64,000 nt of DNA from CABQCM01 sp965145485 (GTDB taxonomy: Bacteria; Bacillota; Clostridia; Oscillospirales; Acutalibacteraceae). The position numbers were made by a program, and so were the translations under genes. Location of the stretch: NCBI GenBank assembly GCA_965145485.1, contig CBCTCU010000007.1:1-64000 (forward strand), in the 5' to 3' direction. The notes beneath the pieces are model-generated. The model did no database searches and was not told the DNA's origin. It was given only the letters and a program-made list of their open reading frames with translations. Shown piece after piece: positions 53,785-62,924 of this stretch. Positions within the stretch are counted from its first letter, which is position 1. Every line of letters starts with the position of its first letter.

Positions 53785-54210
53785 GCCGGTGCTTGGAGTT
53801 TGAGTATCCTTGCCGTCTTGCAGCGATGATTCCATGAGCACACAGCGCAAGTTATCCTTTGCACGCGATCACAGGTCCGTGTTCAAATTACAGTAACAGT
53901 ATAAGTAGCCACCTGCGGCAAAAATACCATGAACAAACAGCGTGAATGGCGCTTGCGCATTGACTCAGGCCGGTGCTTGGAATGAAAGTATCCCAGCCAT
54001 CTGCGGCGATGATTCCATTTAACCATGGCCGTGGCCCGTGCCCAAAATCCAAATATAACAGCCTTTTATGGCTAATATACCATGAACACGTAGTGTGAAT
54101 GGTATCCTATGCACATGGCCTCAGGCCCGTGCTCCAAATCAAAGTATAATAGCCGTATGCGGCTATTATACCACAGATATCCTTCCGCACGCAACCTTAT
54201 CCCCCATGTA
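53785..54210. repeat. Degenerate tandem array, unit about 92 bp, five copies
   Basis: A GCC(G/C)GTGCTTGGA-like block recurs at about 53785, 53875, 53969, 54034 and 54125 (spacing 90, 94, 65, 91), each followed about 20 bp on by AGTATAA/AGTATCC, a GCC..GGC hairpin and ATACCATGAACA or a variant (ATTCCATGAGCA). The last copy has a strong hairpin GTATAATAGCCG / CGGCTATTATAC. Copies have diverged by substitution and one lost about 27 bp. The whole region 53530-54517 has no convincing gene. Not CRISPR: units are diverged and there are no unique spacers of fixed size. Confidence 0.6.
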
Positions 54211-54517
54211 TACCGGCGCATCCACGCGCCCAGTTCGAGTGCGTTTCTCTGCCCCATAACCATACCCAATCAAACGGCCGACATTCAACCGTGCAAGTGG
54301 GTGCGATTGCATTTAAGCGGAATCATTTTGAAATTTCACAGTACATTTATGTAGGAGGTTTACATACCGCAGTCGGCTTGACTTGGAGGCCGTATGGAAT
54401 ATTTCAGCGAATTGCTAAAGGGACATGATCCTAGGAATGACTTATCGCTGAAACCAAACTGTTCCTACTCCTGTCAACGACACAGGAAATAAATTTTTCT
54501 GGAGCAGACATAAAAAT

Positions 54518-54545
54518 CAGCGGCAGGATTGATATCCTACCGCTG
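54518..54545 (-). terminator. Terminator after the second dockerin gene
   Basis: CAGCGGCAGGAT pairs with ATCCTACCGCTG (one mismatch), followed on the minus strand by ATTTTTATG. Confidence 0.8.
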
Positions 54546-54567
54546 GCGGATATGGGGAACAAAAAGC

Positions 54568-56019
54568 CTATTGCGCTGCAGGGAAATCTTCGGGGCTCAT
54601 CAGCTCGACCGAGCACTGCAAAATCATCAGCGCATCTCCGGCGTCAATGTTGGTGTCGCCATTCACATTGGCCGCCAACTGCTCTGTTTCCGTCAAATCG
54701 ATCAACTCCACGGAGAACTGAAGTACCATCAAGGCGTCGCCCGCATCAATACTCTCATCGTCGTTAACGTCGCCGAGGGTATATGGATTTTTCAACTCCT
54801 CAATTTTGGCAAGCAGATCGGTGATCTTATCCCTTTTTTCCTGTGGGATAAGAGCCTGCTGATCATCCGACAAATCTTCCACAGCTGACTGCACCTCAAG
54901 AACCGTCTCTTCGTCCTCGAGCGTTACTTCATCCACCGTCGGCAGAGCGTCGATCGACGCCTCAACCCCAAAGCGGGTACAAGCATCTCTAGCAGTTTCC
55001 AGGATATCGAGATTGGTGATGAGGTTCCTGCTGTAGCCAGCGTCGACATAACCGTCGATGGCGGTGTCAATCGCCTCGATCTCGGTCAGCTTCGCCTCAT
55101 AGTTGGAGAGGGTAATCTCACCCAGCGCATCAATCTGGTCAATGATCACATCGGCCGCCGCCTGTGCCTCCATGGTTCTATAAGCGTTCCAAACCTCATC
55201 CATCTTTTCGCTGTTGGAAATCATAAAGTTAGGGAACTCGGCCAAATAGCCGTCTAGCTTGGCCTTCGCGCTTTCAATGCTCTCCCTGAGCGCATCGACC
55301 GTATCGACGGTGGGGACCTCCAAAGCCTCAACAATCCCCTCCATCTCGGCCTCGGCAGCCGCACGGTCATCATAGAAGCTCTGCTTGGCGATAATCAGGC
55401 AGTCAAAATACCAGTCGATTTCATTGAAATTGTCGACATCAGTTATCCAGGAAACACGAACGTGATCTATATTATCCGGATTCAGGGTCCAGCCGGGCAA
55501 TGCACTGTCCGCTACCACGTGGCTAAGACGGTGCCAGCCGGCCTCCTGGTTTTCAAAATCAAAGCTATAATTGTAGCTGTCATCCCCAGCCGGTTCCCCG
55601 CTTCCATTGTCGTTTTCTGGATCAACATAATTGATCTGGATTTGGTCGAGTTCCTTTGTTTCATAACCGTTGTAAAGCGACAACTCAGAAATGGGATACT
55701 CCGCAATACTCACAATGTCTTCCGTGGTGATTTTGAGCATCATGGCAAAATTGCCAATCCAGGGGATGCCGCCAGCGGGCATATCGACAAAAAGACTTTC
55801 CTCCCCCTGAAGAACAACGTCGGTATCCTCATACAACTGTGCCAAGTCAGCGGTAGGATGCTGTAAAACCACATTGTCCATCGACCCGTCAAACAAAATC
55901 AGTACATCGTCCCTCGTCGACTGGGGAATCTCGGCAGGAGATACCTCTGCCGACACAGGAATCACCAGCATCGTTGCCATCATTGCCACTAACAGCAACA
56001 GGCTCCAAACTTTTTTCAT
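54568..56019 (-). CDS. Secreted dockerin protein with helical middle region
   Basis: A 483-residue exported protein. A signal peptide (MKKVWSLLLLVAMMATMLVI to VSA) leads into a beta-rich N-terminal region (about 30-215) resembling a carbohydrate-binding jelly-roll by pattern only (DGSMDNVVLQHPTADLAQL, WHRLSHVVADSALPGW). Two or three helical repeats follow (about 220-415, FIVAR-like spacing), then a type I dockerin with two Ca-binding repeats (VNDDESIDAGDALMVLQ and VNGDTNIDAGDALMILQ). No catalytic motif, so a non-enzymatic cell-surface or complex component is likely. Its dockerin helices match those of the CAP protein at 5605. Confidence 0.85.
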   Translation of the reverse strand: MKKVWSLLLLVAMMATMLVIPVSAEVSPAEIPQSTRDDVLILFDGSMDNVVLQHPTADLAQLYEDTDVVLQGEESLFVDMPAGGIPWIGNFAMMLKITTEDIVSIAEYPISELSLYNGYETKELDQIQINYVDPENDNGSGEPAGDDSYNYSFDFENQEAGWHRLSHVVADSALPGWTLNPDNIDHVRVSWITDVDNFNEIDWYFDCLIIAKQSFYDDRAAAEAEMEGIVEALEVPTVDTVDALRESIESAKAKLDGYLAEFPNFMISNSEKMDEVWNAYRTMEAQAAADVIIDQIDALGEITLSNYEAKLTEIEAIDTAIDGYVDAGYSRNLITNLDILETARDACTRFGVEASIDALPTVDEVTLEDEETVLEVQSAVEDLSDDQQALIPQEKRDKITDLLAKIEELKNPYTLGDVNDDESIDAGDALMVLQFSVELIDLTETEQLAANVNGDTNIDAGDALMILQCSVELMSPEDFPAAQ

Positions 56020-56519
56020 AGCACTTCAACCTCCCATTTATCTTGCCGCCCATCCACAGTGTCCGGGCGGAACAGCCAGTTCCATCCGCCGCCCCCTAAA
56101 AAGCGGCGGTCGCATTTGTATGCATGGCATACTATAAATCAATTACGCTATCGCGTTCTAGCCCATACGAAAAACATCCGGCGCATCGATAGCCATCGAT
56201 AAAACCCATCCTATTCGGCGTACCACCGTTGGCTGGAATGAGAAGGTTGCTATTGATATTGTGATTTTGATGGGTTATCGCTGAATTGTATACATTATAC
56301 TCACTTTTCGATTCATTGTCAACTGCTTATAGTAATTCTGACTTTCTCAATTTGATGGACCTCACGGTTTTGCAAATCATTGGAAGGCGTTTTCATATTA
56401 CCGAATGGATGCGGGCCCCATCATACCTTGCTCGGTCAAATTTCCGCATGGGTTGCATCCCGACGTCTTGCATAGCCATCATAGGGAGTTTACCGCCCCA
56501 TCTCCCACGCAAAAAGCAA
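56020..56519. other. Intergenic region upstream of the second dockerin gene
   Basis: 500 bp, AT-rich in the middle (56260-56400). No gene, RNA or repeat was recognised; the promoter of the dockerin gene must lie in its left part. Confidence 0.4.
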
Positions 56520-56556
56520 GGGACCCGCCGCCTGTAACCTACAGACGGCGGGCCCC
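56520..56556. terminator. Strong bidirectional terminator hairpin
   Basis: A 17-bp stem with a CC/AC loop region (GGGACCCGCCG..TGTA / TACA..CGGCGGGCCCC) is followed by TTTTTT on the plus strand and by CCCTTGCTTTTT on the minus strand. It ends the gene at 56656 on the minus strand. The better T-run is on the plus strand, where no gene is evident. Confidence 0.75.
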
Positions 56557-56655
56557 TTTTTTATAAATAGTTGAATGCTTCGGTCTTTGCCCCAGAGGCC
56601 GACTATCGTATCACAGCATCTTGCGGATTGTGCTTGCGTCCCCAAGGAGGAAAAG

Positions 56656-57072
56656 CTAAATCACTTTCGCAAAATGCTCTATCCCGGCCGGCAACTCCGA
56701 CGCGTCGCAGGAGACCGTAAAGGTAAAACGGGTATTGGACTCCTCCGCCAGCACGGATATACGGTCCAGGAAATGGGCCAGGGCGTCAAAATCACGGCCG
56801 CCGATTTTGAGGGTAGCGTCGCCAAAGACATCGGTCAAATCGTAGTTGCCGGCGCACAAGCCGCTGAGCATGCCGTAATATTCCTCATACCCGTTGATCC
56901 CATAAGCCTCCGTGTCCACCAGCCGGACACGATGCGCAACGTCGAAGGTCAGCTTCTGCCCTTTTTCCACACAGACGACGTTTCCACGGCTGGCCTCGGC
57001 CGCATGATTTACCAGGTCGATCAAGCGCTTGGTCTTTCCCGAACCCTTGTTTCCGACAATAATGGATACCAT
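56656..57072 (-). CDS. Small P-loop NTPase-like protein
   Basis: A 138-residue protein with an N-terminal Walker A, IIVGNKGSGKTKRLIDLVN (4-22), and little else of a full ATPase: a hydrophobic beta strand (GNVVCVEKG) and a C-terminal strand (TRFTFTVSCDASELP). Comparable short proteins in Clostridia are sometimes labelled PilT-like, but the secretion ATPase core is missing. GGAGG lies 5 nt before ATG 57072. Role not known; it may act with another subunit. Confidence 0.75.
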   Translation of the reverse strand: MVSIIVGNKGSGKTKRLIDLVNHAAEASRGNVVCVEKGQKLTFDVAHRVRLVDTEAYGINGYEEYYGMLSGLCAGNYDLTDVFGDATLKIGGRDFDALAHFLDRISVLAEESNTRFTFTVSCDASELPAGIEHFAKVI

Positions 57073-57296
57073 TTTGACCTCCACCACGCCCTGTCCAACC
57101 GGCTTCAACCGATCCCCGCATCTTCAGCGGAAAGCCTGTGCAGCCGCATGGTATCTTTCAAAGCATCCCATACGGAGTCAAGGCAAACTCATCACTCGGT
57201 TTGAAACCGGCATCGGCTCGGGCGCTCTCCGCTTTTTCGGCAGCGGCACGCCGAAATTTTTGGTAACGGCGGCTCGCGCCGCCTTATCTGGGCCTA

Positions 57297-58637
57297 TCAG
57301 TCGGTAAGACGCTGCTCCAGTGCGGCTCGCTGCTCCTCATAGCCCGGCTTGCCGAGCAGAGCAAACATATTCTTTTTGTAGCTTTCCACACCGGGCTGAT
57401 TAAAGGGATTTACCCCCAGCAGATAGCCTGAAATGGCGCAGGCCTTTTCAAAGAAATACACCATCCAGCCGAAGTGGTATTCATCCGCCTTGTCCAGCTC
57501 GAGAACGAGGTTGGGCACCCCGCCGTCGTTGTGGGCAAGGATGGTGCCCTCAAAAGCCTTGCGGTTGACAAAGGACATCTCTTTCCCCGCCAGGAAATTC
57601 AGGCCGTCCCCGTCGTCGGCCTCCCGGCTCAACGGGATATCCCTAGAGGGCTGGTCGATCCACACGACCGTTTCAAACAGCATGCGCACCCCGTCCTGGA
57701 TATACTGCCCCAGGGAATGGAGATCGGTCGAAAAGATGGCCGAGGCCGGGAAGAGGCCCTTATTGTCCTTCCCCTCGCTTTCGCCGTAAAGCTGCTTGTA
57801 CCATTCAGCCATCGTGGCCATGCGCGGCTCATAAGCCGTTAGCATCTCGACAGCGTAGCCCTTGCGGTATAATATATTGCGCAGCGCGGCGTAACGGTAG
57901 CAGTCGTTGGATGCGATATCCGCCCTATCGTACGCAGTGCGGGCATCGGCTGCGCCGCGCATCATGGCCTCGATATCGGCGCCGCTCACGGCGATGGGCA
58001 ACAGCCCCACAGCCGTTAGTACCGAATAGCGCCCGCCAACATCGTCGGGGACGACAAAACTCTCGTATCCTTCAGCGTCGGCAAGCTGCTTTAAGGTGCC
58101 GCGCGCGCGGTCGGTGGTGCAGTAAATGCGCTTTCTGGCCTCGTCAAGGCCATATCGATCCTCCAAATACCGGCGGAAAATCCGGAAAGCGATTGCCGGC
58201 TCGGTGGTGGTGCCCGACTTGGAGATGACGTTGACCGATACGCGGCGGCCCTCGCACAACTCCAGAAGCTCGCTGAGCGCATCGGGGCTGATGCTATTGC
58301 CCGCAAAATAGATATCGGGCGTGTCTTTCTTTTTATTATTATACAGCGGCGAATGGATAAACTCGATCGCGGCGCGCGCACCGAGATAGGATCCGCCAAT
58401 GCCAATGACGATGAGAACGTCGCTGTCCGAACGGATGCGCTCGGCCGCGCGCTGGATGCGGGAGAACTCGTCGGGGTCGTAACGAACCGGCAGATCAAGC
58501 CAGCCTATAAAATCGTTGCCCAGCCCGGTTCCTTCGTGCAACTGCCGGTGAGCAGCCTCCACCTGAGGCGCAATGCCAGCAAGCTCATCCTCGCGCACAA
58601 AATTGGACGCGTATTTGGTAAGGAGGGTAAAAGACAT
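57297..58637 (-). CDS. pgi: Glucose-6-phosphate isomerase
   Basis: A 446-residue glycolytic isomerase of the shorter bacterial type. GIGGSYLGARAAIEF (about 79-93), the sugar-phosphate site VISKSGTTTEPAIAFR (about 138-153), the segment PDDVGGRYSVLTAVGLLP, catalytic Glu in YGESEGKDNKG, and the C-terminal NPFNQPGVESYK with its active-site Lys are all present. Monocistronic, with about 220 bp before the next gene. Confidence 0.97.
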   Translation of the reverse strand: MSFTLLTKYASNFVREDELAGIAPQVEAAHRQLHEGTGLGNDFIGWLDLPVRYDPDEFSRIQRAAERIRSDSDVLIVIGIGGSYLGARAAIEFIHSPLYNNKKKDTPDIYFAGNSISPDALSELLELCEGRRVSVNVISKSGTTTEPAIAFRIFRRYLEDRYGLDEARKRIYCTTDRARGTLKQLADAEGYESFVVPDDVGGRYSVLTAVGLLPIAVSGADIEAMMRGAADARTAYDRADIASNDCYRYAALRNILYRKGYAVEMLTAYEPRMATMAEWYKQLYGESEGKDNKGLFPASAIFSTDLHSLGQYIQDGVRMLFETVVWIDQPSRDIPLSREADDGDGLNFLAGKEMSFVNRKAFEGTILAHNDGGVPNLVLELDKADEYHFGWMVYFFEKACAISGYLLGVNPFNQPGVESYKKNMFALLGKPGYEEQRAALEQRLTD

Positions 58638-58907
58638 GCGATAAACCGCCCTTTTCTATAATTTTATACAACCCGCTCAAGCTTTTTTCTCTGTAGTGGT
58701 ATTATAACCCATTGACGGGGCAAATTCAAGTCTTGGGGGATCAATTCACAAATTGTTTTCATTGCATCCACGCTTGTTTGGCTAGCCGGTATTGTGGTAC
58801 TAACACGAAAGTACATGGCCATTTTCGGCCGCAAAAAGTATGGACGTTGTAAGAGCACAAAACGATTGGTCTCAAACCGCCCGGCGGACGGTGGCTCTCC
58901 ATGCCAA
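58638..58907. other. Intergenic region upstream of pgi
   Basis: 270 bp between the pgi start and the dacF terminator; presumably the pgi promoter region. No gene or repeat recognised. Confidence 0.4.
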
Positions 58908-58948
58908 AACCGCCCGCCCCTGCAAAGATGCAACGGACGGGCGGTTTC
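58908..58948 (-). terminator. Terminator after dacF
   Basis: AAACCGCCCG (58908-58917) pairs with CGGGCGGTTT (58939-58948) across a 21-nt loop that can fold further; TTTTGG follows on the minus strand. Confidence 0.65.
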
Positions 58949-59007
58949 CTTTTGCCATTCGATACCTGGGCATTATGATGGGACGGCTGCCGATGAATCC
59001 GCTAAAT

Positions 59008-60255
59008 TTACAGTCGGATGAGAGAGCCGAGCAGGCGGGCCAACGCCTTGCCAAAGCTCATTTTTTCCACTGCATTGGCAGCCGACAGTTGGCATTCCCC
59101 CACCACCTCGTCATCGAGGGTGAAGGTGATTTTCCCCAGAAGCTGCCCCTGGGCGACCGGCGCTTCGACATCGGCGGGCAGGTTGACGCTGGGCGTTACC
59201 GCGTCCTGCCGGCCCTTGGGGACGAGAATGGTGTCCATCACCTCATAGGTGACCGGAACGGTCTCCTGTGTGCCATGGTTGACCTTGACGTCGCCAAGCG
59301 GGATCTGGCTCATATCAATCGAAACGATCCCCCAGTTGGCAAAGCCGAAGTCAAGCAGCTTTTTCGCATCCGAAAAGCGCAGGTCGCTGGTTTCGCCGTC
59401 GAGCACGACCGCGACCAGCTCCATGCCGTCCCGCTCGGCCGAGGCCGACACGCAAAAGCCGGCCTGATCGGTCGTGCCGGTCTTGAGCCCCGTGGTGCCC
59501 TGATAAAAGCGCACCAGCTTATTGGTATTGACCAGCTGGGTCGAGCCGCCGCGCAGATAGTCGATCCAGATTTGGGAGAATTCTTTGATCAGATCATGCT
59601 GCAGCAGGGCTCGGGACATAATGGCGATATCCCGGGCGGTGCTGTAGTGGTTTTCAGCATCCAGGCCGCAACAATTGACAAAGTGGGTGCCGGTCATGCC
59701 AAGCTGGGCCGCGCGCTCGTTCATCAGATTGACAAAGGCCTCCTCGCTGCCGGCGACCAGCTCGCCCAGCGCGGTTGCCGCGTCGTTGGCCGAGGCGACC
59801 GCCGTCGCTTTGAGCATGTCGTACACCGACATGGTCTCTCCCACCTCAAGCCATATCTGCGAGCCTCCCATGCTGCTGGCATGCTCGCTGACCGAAACCT
59901 GAGTGTCCATGGTGAACTTTCCAGCCTCGATGGCCTCCATGACCAGAAGCATGGTCATAATCTTGGTAATCGAAGCGGGGGCCCGCTGCTCGTCGGCATT
60001 GTTTTCATAAAGCACCTGTCCTGTGGAGACCTCCATCAAAATCGTCGAGGTAGCCGAAAGCTGCAGCTCCTCTGCCGTAGCGGGCACGGTCGAGGCGGGG
60101 ACCGATTCTATTTCAAAATTTTGAAAGAGGGTCTCGCTGTTGTATTCGGTAGCGATGGGGACGCCGTCCTCCTCCACTTCGTCGGCCATCCCTCCCAGTG
60201 GCAACAGCATCGAGCAGATCAGAAAAACCGCGATAACCGGCAGCCATTTTTTCAT
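59008..60255 (-). CDS. dacF: D-alanyl-D-alanine carboxypeptidase, DacF type
   Basis: A 415-residue exported low-mass PBP. Signal peptide (about 1-24). Peptidase S11 motifs: SITK (95-98, SxxK), SAND (SxN) and LKTGTTDQAGF (KTG), followed by the C-terminal beta domain and an amphipathic end. Enzymes of this group trim pentapeptide stems in the wall or the spore cortex. GGAGGTG lies about 8 nt before ATG 60255. It diverges from alr, so the two D-Ala genes share a 128-bp control region. Confidence 0.94.
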   Translation of the reverse strand: MKKWLPVIAVFLICSMLLPLGGMADEVEEDGVPIATEYNSETLFQNFEIESVPASTVPATAEELQLSATSTILMEVSTGQVLYENNADEQRAPASITKIMTMLLVMEAIEAGKFTMDTQVSVSEHASSMGGSQIWLEVGETMSVYDMLKATAVASANDAATALGELVAGSEEAFVNLMNERAAQLGMTGTHFVNCCGLDAENHYSTARDIAIMSRALLQHDLIKEFSQIWIDYLRGGSTQLVNTNKLVRFYQGTTGLKTGTTDQAGFCVSASAERDGMELVAVVLDGETSDLRFSDAKKLLDFGFANWGIVSIDMSQIPLGDVKVNHGTQETVPVTYEVMDTILVPKGRQDAVTPSVNLPADVEAPVAQGQLLGKITFTLDDEVVGECQLSAANAVEKMSFGKALARLLGSLIRL

Positions 60256-60322
60256 GGATTTCACACCTCCGTGATTCATTCAGTAATACTATGCGCCGGC
60301 AGGACAAAATATCCATTTCTCA

Positions 60323-60351
60323 TTGACTTTCCAACCGAAGGGAGATAGAAT
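60323..60351 (+). promoter_or_regulatory. Promoter of alr
   Basis: TTGACT (60323-60328), 17-bp spacer, TAGAAT (60346-60351), about 32 bp before the alr start codon. Confidence 0.7.
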
Positions 60352-60383
60352 AAATCATATTCTATGAATGGGAGGTTTCCGGA

Positions 60384-61568
60384 TTGAGCGATTCCTTTTT
60401 GCGGCGCACCTGGGTCGAGGTCGACCTGGACGCCATCGCGTCCAATTTCCGGGAAGTCAAACAAAAAGCCCCGGGCGCCAAAATCATGGCGGTGGTGAAG
60501 GCCGACGCATACGGGCATGGGGTGGAGCAGGTCTCCCGCACCCTGGCGCAGGCCGGCGCCGACTGGTTTGGCGTCTCCAATTTTGAAGAGGCGCTGCAGC
60601 TCCGCGCGCTGGGGCACACCCTGCCGATACTGATTTTGGGGTACACCCCGCCGCAGGAAGTAAAAGCTTTGTGCCAGCATCGTATTTCGCAGGCCGTATA
60701 CTCGGACGAATACGCTGCCGCTTTGTCCCAAGCGGCGGTAGACGCCGGCGTTATGGTGGACATTCATCTTAAACTGGACGTCGGTATGAACCGAATCGGG
60801 TTTTCCACGTCCGGCGACGGCCTTGCGCGCGCGCGGGATGCCTGCCGCCTGCCCGGTTTTCGCACCGAGGGGGTGTTTACCCACTTCCAGTCGGCCGATT
60901 TCAGCGGTGATCCGGATGGGAGCATCACCCGCTCGCAGTTTGACCGCTTTTGCTCCGCCGTGCAGGCGTTGGAAGGGCAGGGAATCGAATTTGCGCTCCG
61001 GCATTGCTGCAACTCGGCCGCCAGCATCGCGTGGGATGGGATGCAGCTCGATTTGGTGCGCGCGGGGATCTCGCTCTACGGCCTCTCCCCTTCGGCCGAA
61101 TGCAGCGGCGCGGTCGTCGAGCACCCGGCCATGCAGTGCCGCACCATGATCACCATGGTCAAGGACATTGCCGCCGGCGAGGCGGTGGGCTATGGGCGCA
61201 CCTACATCGCCCCCTCTCCCCGCAGGGTGGCTACCGTGAGCATCGGGTATGCCGACGGATACCTGCGCGCCTTTTCCAACCGGGCCTGCATGCTGGTACA
61301 CGGCCAGCGGGCGCCGGTGATCGGCAACGTCTGCATGGACCAGGCGTCGCTGGACGTCACCGGCATCGAGGGGGTGCGCGCAGGGGATATTGCCACGGTG
61401 TTTGGGCGCGGCGGCGAATCGTTTTTGTCCTTGGATGAGCTCGCCGTGCAGGCGGGCACCATTCATTACGAGCTGGTCTGCCTGATCAGCCGCCGGGTCC
61501 CCCGGGTGTATTTTCGCGATGGCAAAATCGTGCATGTGACCGATTACCTGGGCGAATTGTGCCGGTAA
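60384..61568 (+). CDS. alr: Alanine racemase
   Basis: A 394-residue PLP enzyme making D-Ala for the cell wall. Lys39 in AVVKADAYGHG binds PLP; GYGRTY carries the second catalytic Tyr, and IGNVCMDQ and the RGGE-like region are intact. The start codon is TTG at 60384, supported by GGGAGG 8 nt upstream; no ATG fits. Usually alr is followed by mazEF in Firmicutes; here nothing follows on that strand for 2.4 kb. Confidence 0.96.
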   Translation: MSDSFLRRTWVEVDLDAIASNFREVKQKAPGAKIMAVVKADAYGHGVEQVSRTLAQAGADWFGVSNFEEALQLRALGHTLPILILGYTPPQEVKALCQHRISQAVYSDEYAAALSQAAVDAGVMVDIHLKLDVGMNRIGFSTSGDGLARARDACRLPGFRTEGVFTHFQSADFSGDPDGSITRSQFDRFCSAVQALEGQGIEFALRHCCNSAASIAWDGMQLDLVRAGISLYGLSPSAECSGAVVEHPAMQCRTMITMVKDIAAGEAVGYGRTYIAPSPRRVATVSIGYADGYLRAFSNRACMLVHGQRAPVIGNVCMDQASLDVTGIEGVRAGDIATVFGRGGESFLSLDELAVQAGTIHYELVCLISRRVPRVYFRDGKIVHVTDYLGELCR

Positions 61569-61812
61569 GCGCCGGATGGATCAAACGTATCACAGCCGAA
61601 ACCATAGCCGGCTGCCTCTCAATGACGTAAAAGCCAGATAATAGGAAAATCAAAATTGGACGTGATACCGGCTGTTTGTTCAGTCATGCAACATCTGCCG
61701 GCGAAGCCGCAGCGCGCAAAGGCGGGAAACATATCTGGCCCCTTGCCCCTGCGGCGATAGGTAGGATGGCCGTTTGCCCTGCATTATGGCGGAAGGCGTA
61801 GTTTGAAGGAAT
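61569..61812. other. Start of a 700-bp gap after alr
   Basis: The gap runs from 61569 to 62267. Apart from the gene fragment at 61813 and the hairpin at 61951 I recognise nothing in it. No clear terminator follows alr directly. Confidence 0.4.
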
Positions 61813-61893
61813 CTATTTACAGTAATACGGATAATCTACGTCCTCGATATTGGGGATGGGCTGGCCGTCACCTTCGCCGATCGGAGAGTATGC
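61813..61893 (-). pseudogene. Possible remnant of a protein C-terminus
   Basis: Minus strand between a TGA (61896-61894) and a TAG (61815-61813), 26 codons read AYSPIGEGDGQPIPN then IEDVDYPYYCK. The composition looks like a true protein end, but there is no start or upstream frame; another frame just before it reads VEKDQAAVSILSD, which would join through a frameshift. Likely a decayed gene; family not recognised. Confidence 0.3.
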
Positions 61894-61950
61894 TCACCGC
61901 AGCTTGATCTTTTTCTACGAGCATCACCATGAGGAAGCGGTATCAACAAA

Positions 61951-61983
61951 CAGGCCGAAAAGGGCGCTGCCCTTTTCGGCCTG
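61951..61983. terminator. Perfect 15-bp inverted repeat in the alr-yigZ gap
   Basis: CAGGCCGAAAAGGGC (61951-61965) and its perfect complement (61969-61983) have a 3-nt loop. T-runs on either side are weak (TGTTTGTTG on the minus strand). It could end the convergent alr and yigZ transcripts. Confidence 0.5.
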
Positions 61984-62267
61984 TCATGTTATCCCTTGGC
62001 CAACCGCCGTCAACGCAAAGAAGCTGGAGCATGATAAAAACTCCAGCAATGGTCGACACACCCAATTCGGGGACCCGATTGTACATCCGTTGCGCTTCAT
62101 ACCGCACTATCCCAACGCTTTTTGCAGCGAGCCACGCGCCTCATGCCGTACACCCCCAGTGCATTATTCGGCCCGCCGCAGCACGTCTTTACTGCGGTTC
62201 GCAGGCAATCCACGTGGTCCCATCTGGCTAAGGGGGACAAACGCAGCTTTTTCCCAGAAGTTCCGCA

Positions 62268-62921
62268 TCATGTTGGCGGCATCCAGGCCTCTGCATCCAC
62301 GGACAAGTATCCCTCGCCGGTGACGCGGCATTCAACCCGGCCACCTGTGGCATCGGCCAGCGCCCGCTCAAAACCGCGCTCCATGGCGGCCTGCGGCAAA
62401 CGAAAGGCAAGGGTCACATACTGTGCGAACTGCGTGTCGTCCACGCGGCCCTCCCATTCCGGGATCAGGGAGGATATACGCCCATAATCGGCATAGTCGC
62501 ATTCCAGGCAGCATAGGGCGCAAGGGCGCATCCAGCGCCCCCCTGCCGCATCCACGGCCAGTGACGCCGCCTGGGAATAGGCGCGCACCAGCCCTCCGGT
62601 GCCAAGCAGGATCCCCCCGAAATAACGGGTCACGACAACGATACAGTCAAAAAGCTCCCTTTTTTGCAGCACCTCCAGCACCGGCATGCCGGCCGTTCCC
62701 TGCGGCTCCCCATCGTCTGAAAAGCGGCTTCGCCCCCCCTCGCGAAGGCGGTAGGCGTAAACGTTGTGCCGCGCATCCCAGTGCCGGGCGCGGATGGTCT
62801 CGAGAAAGGCCAGCGCCTCCTCCTCGCTTGCAACTGGATGGATGTAGCCCAGAAACCGCGACCGCTTCTCCTCCAGCTCGGACTGGGCGGCATGGGCGAT
62901 GGTGCGATATTCCTTTTCCAT
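62268..62921 (-). CDS. YigZ/IMPACT family protein
   Basis: A 217-residue protein with the UPF0029/IMPACT signature: HAAQSELEEKRSRFLGYIHP (residues 9-28), ARHWDARHNVYAYRL, FSDDGEPQGTAGMPVLEVLQ (about 70-89) and the C-terminal DUF1949 half. Eukaryotic IMPACT modulates Gcn2; in bacteria the role is unclear, with links to ribosomes suggested. It is co-transcribed 3 bp after rqcH, itself a ribosome quality-control factor. Confidence 0.92.
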   Translation of the reverse strand: MEKEYRTIAHAAQSELEEKRSRFLGYIHPVASEEEALAFLETIRARHWDARHNVYAYRLREGGRSRFSDDGEPQGTAGMPVLEVLQKRELFDCIVVVTRYFGGILLGTGGLVRAYSQAASLAVDAAGGRWMRPCALCCLECDYADYGRISSLIPEWEGRVDDTQFAQYVTLAFRLPQAAMERGFERALADATGGRVECRVTGEGYLSVDAEAWMPPT

Positions 62922-62924
62922 TCC

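Noticed and set aside
53785..54210. CRISPR array
   Set aside because: Units are diverged along their whole length, there are no unique spacers of constant size, and no cas genes are in the window.
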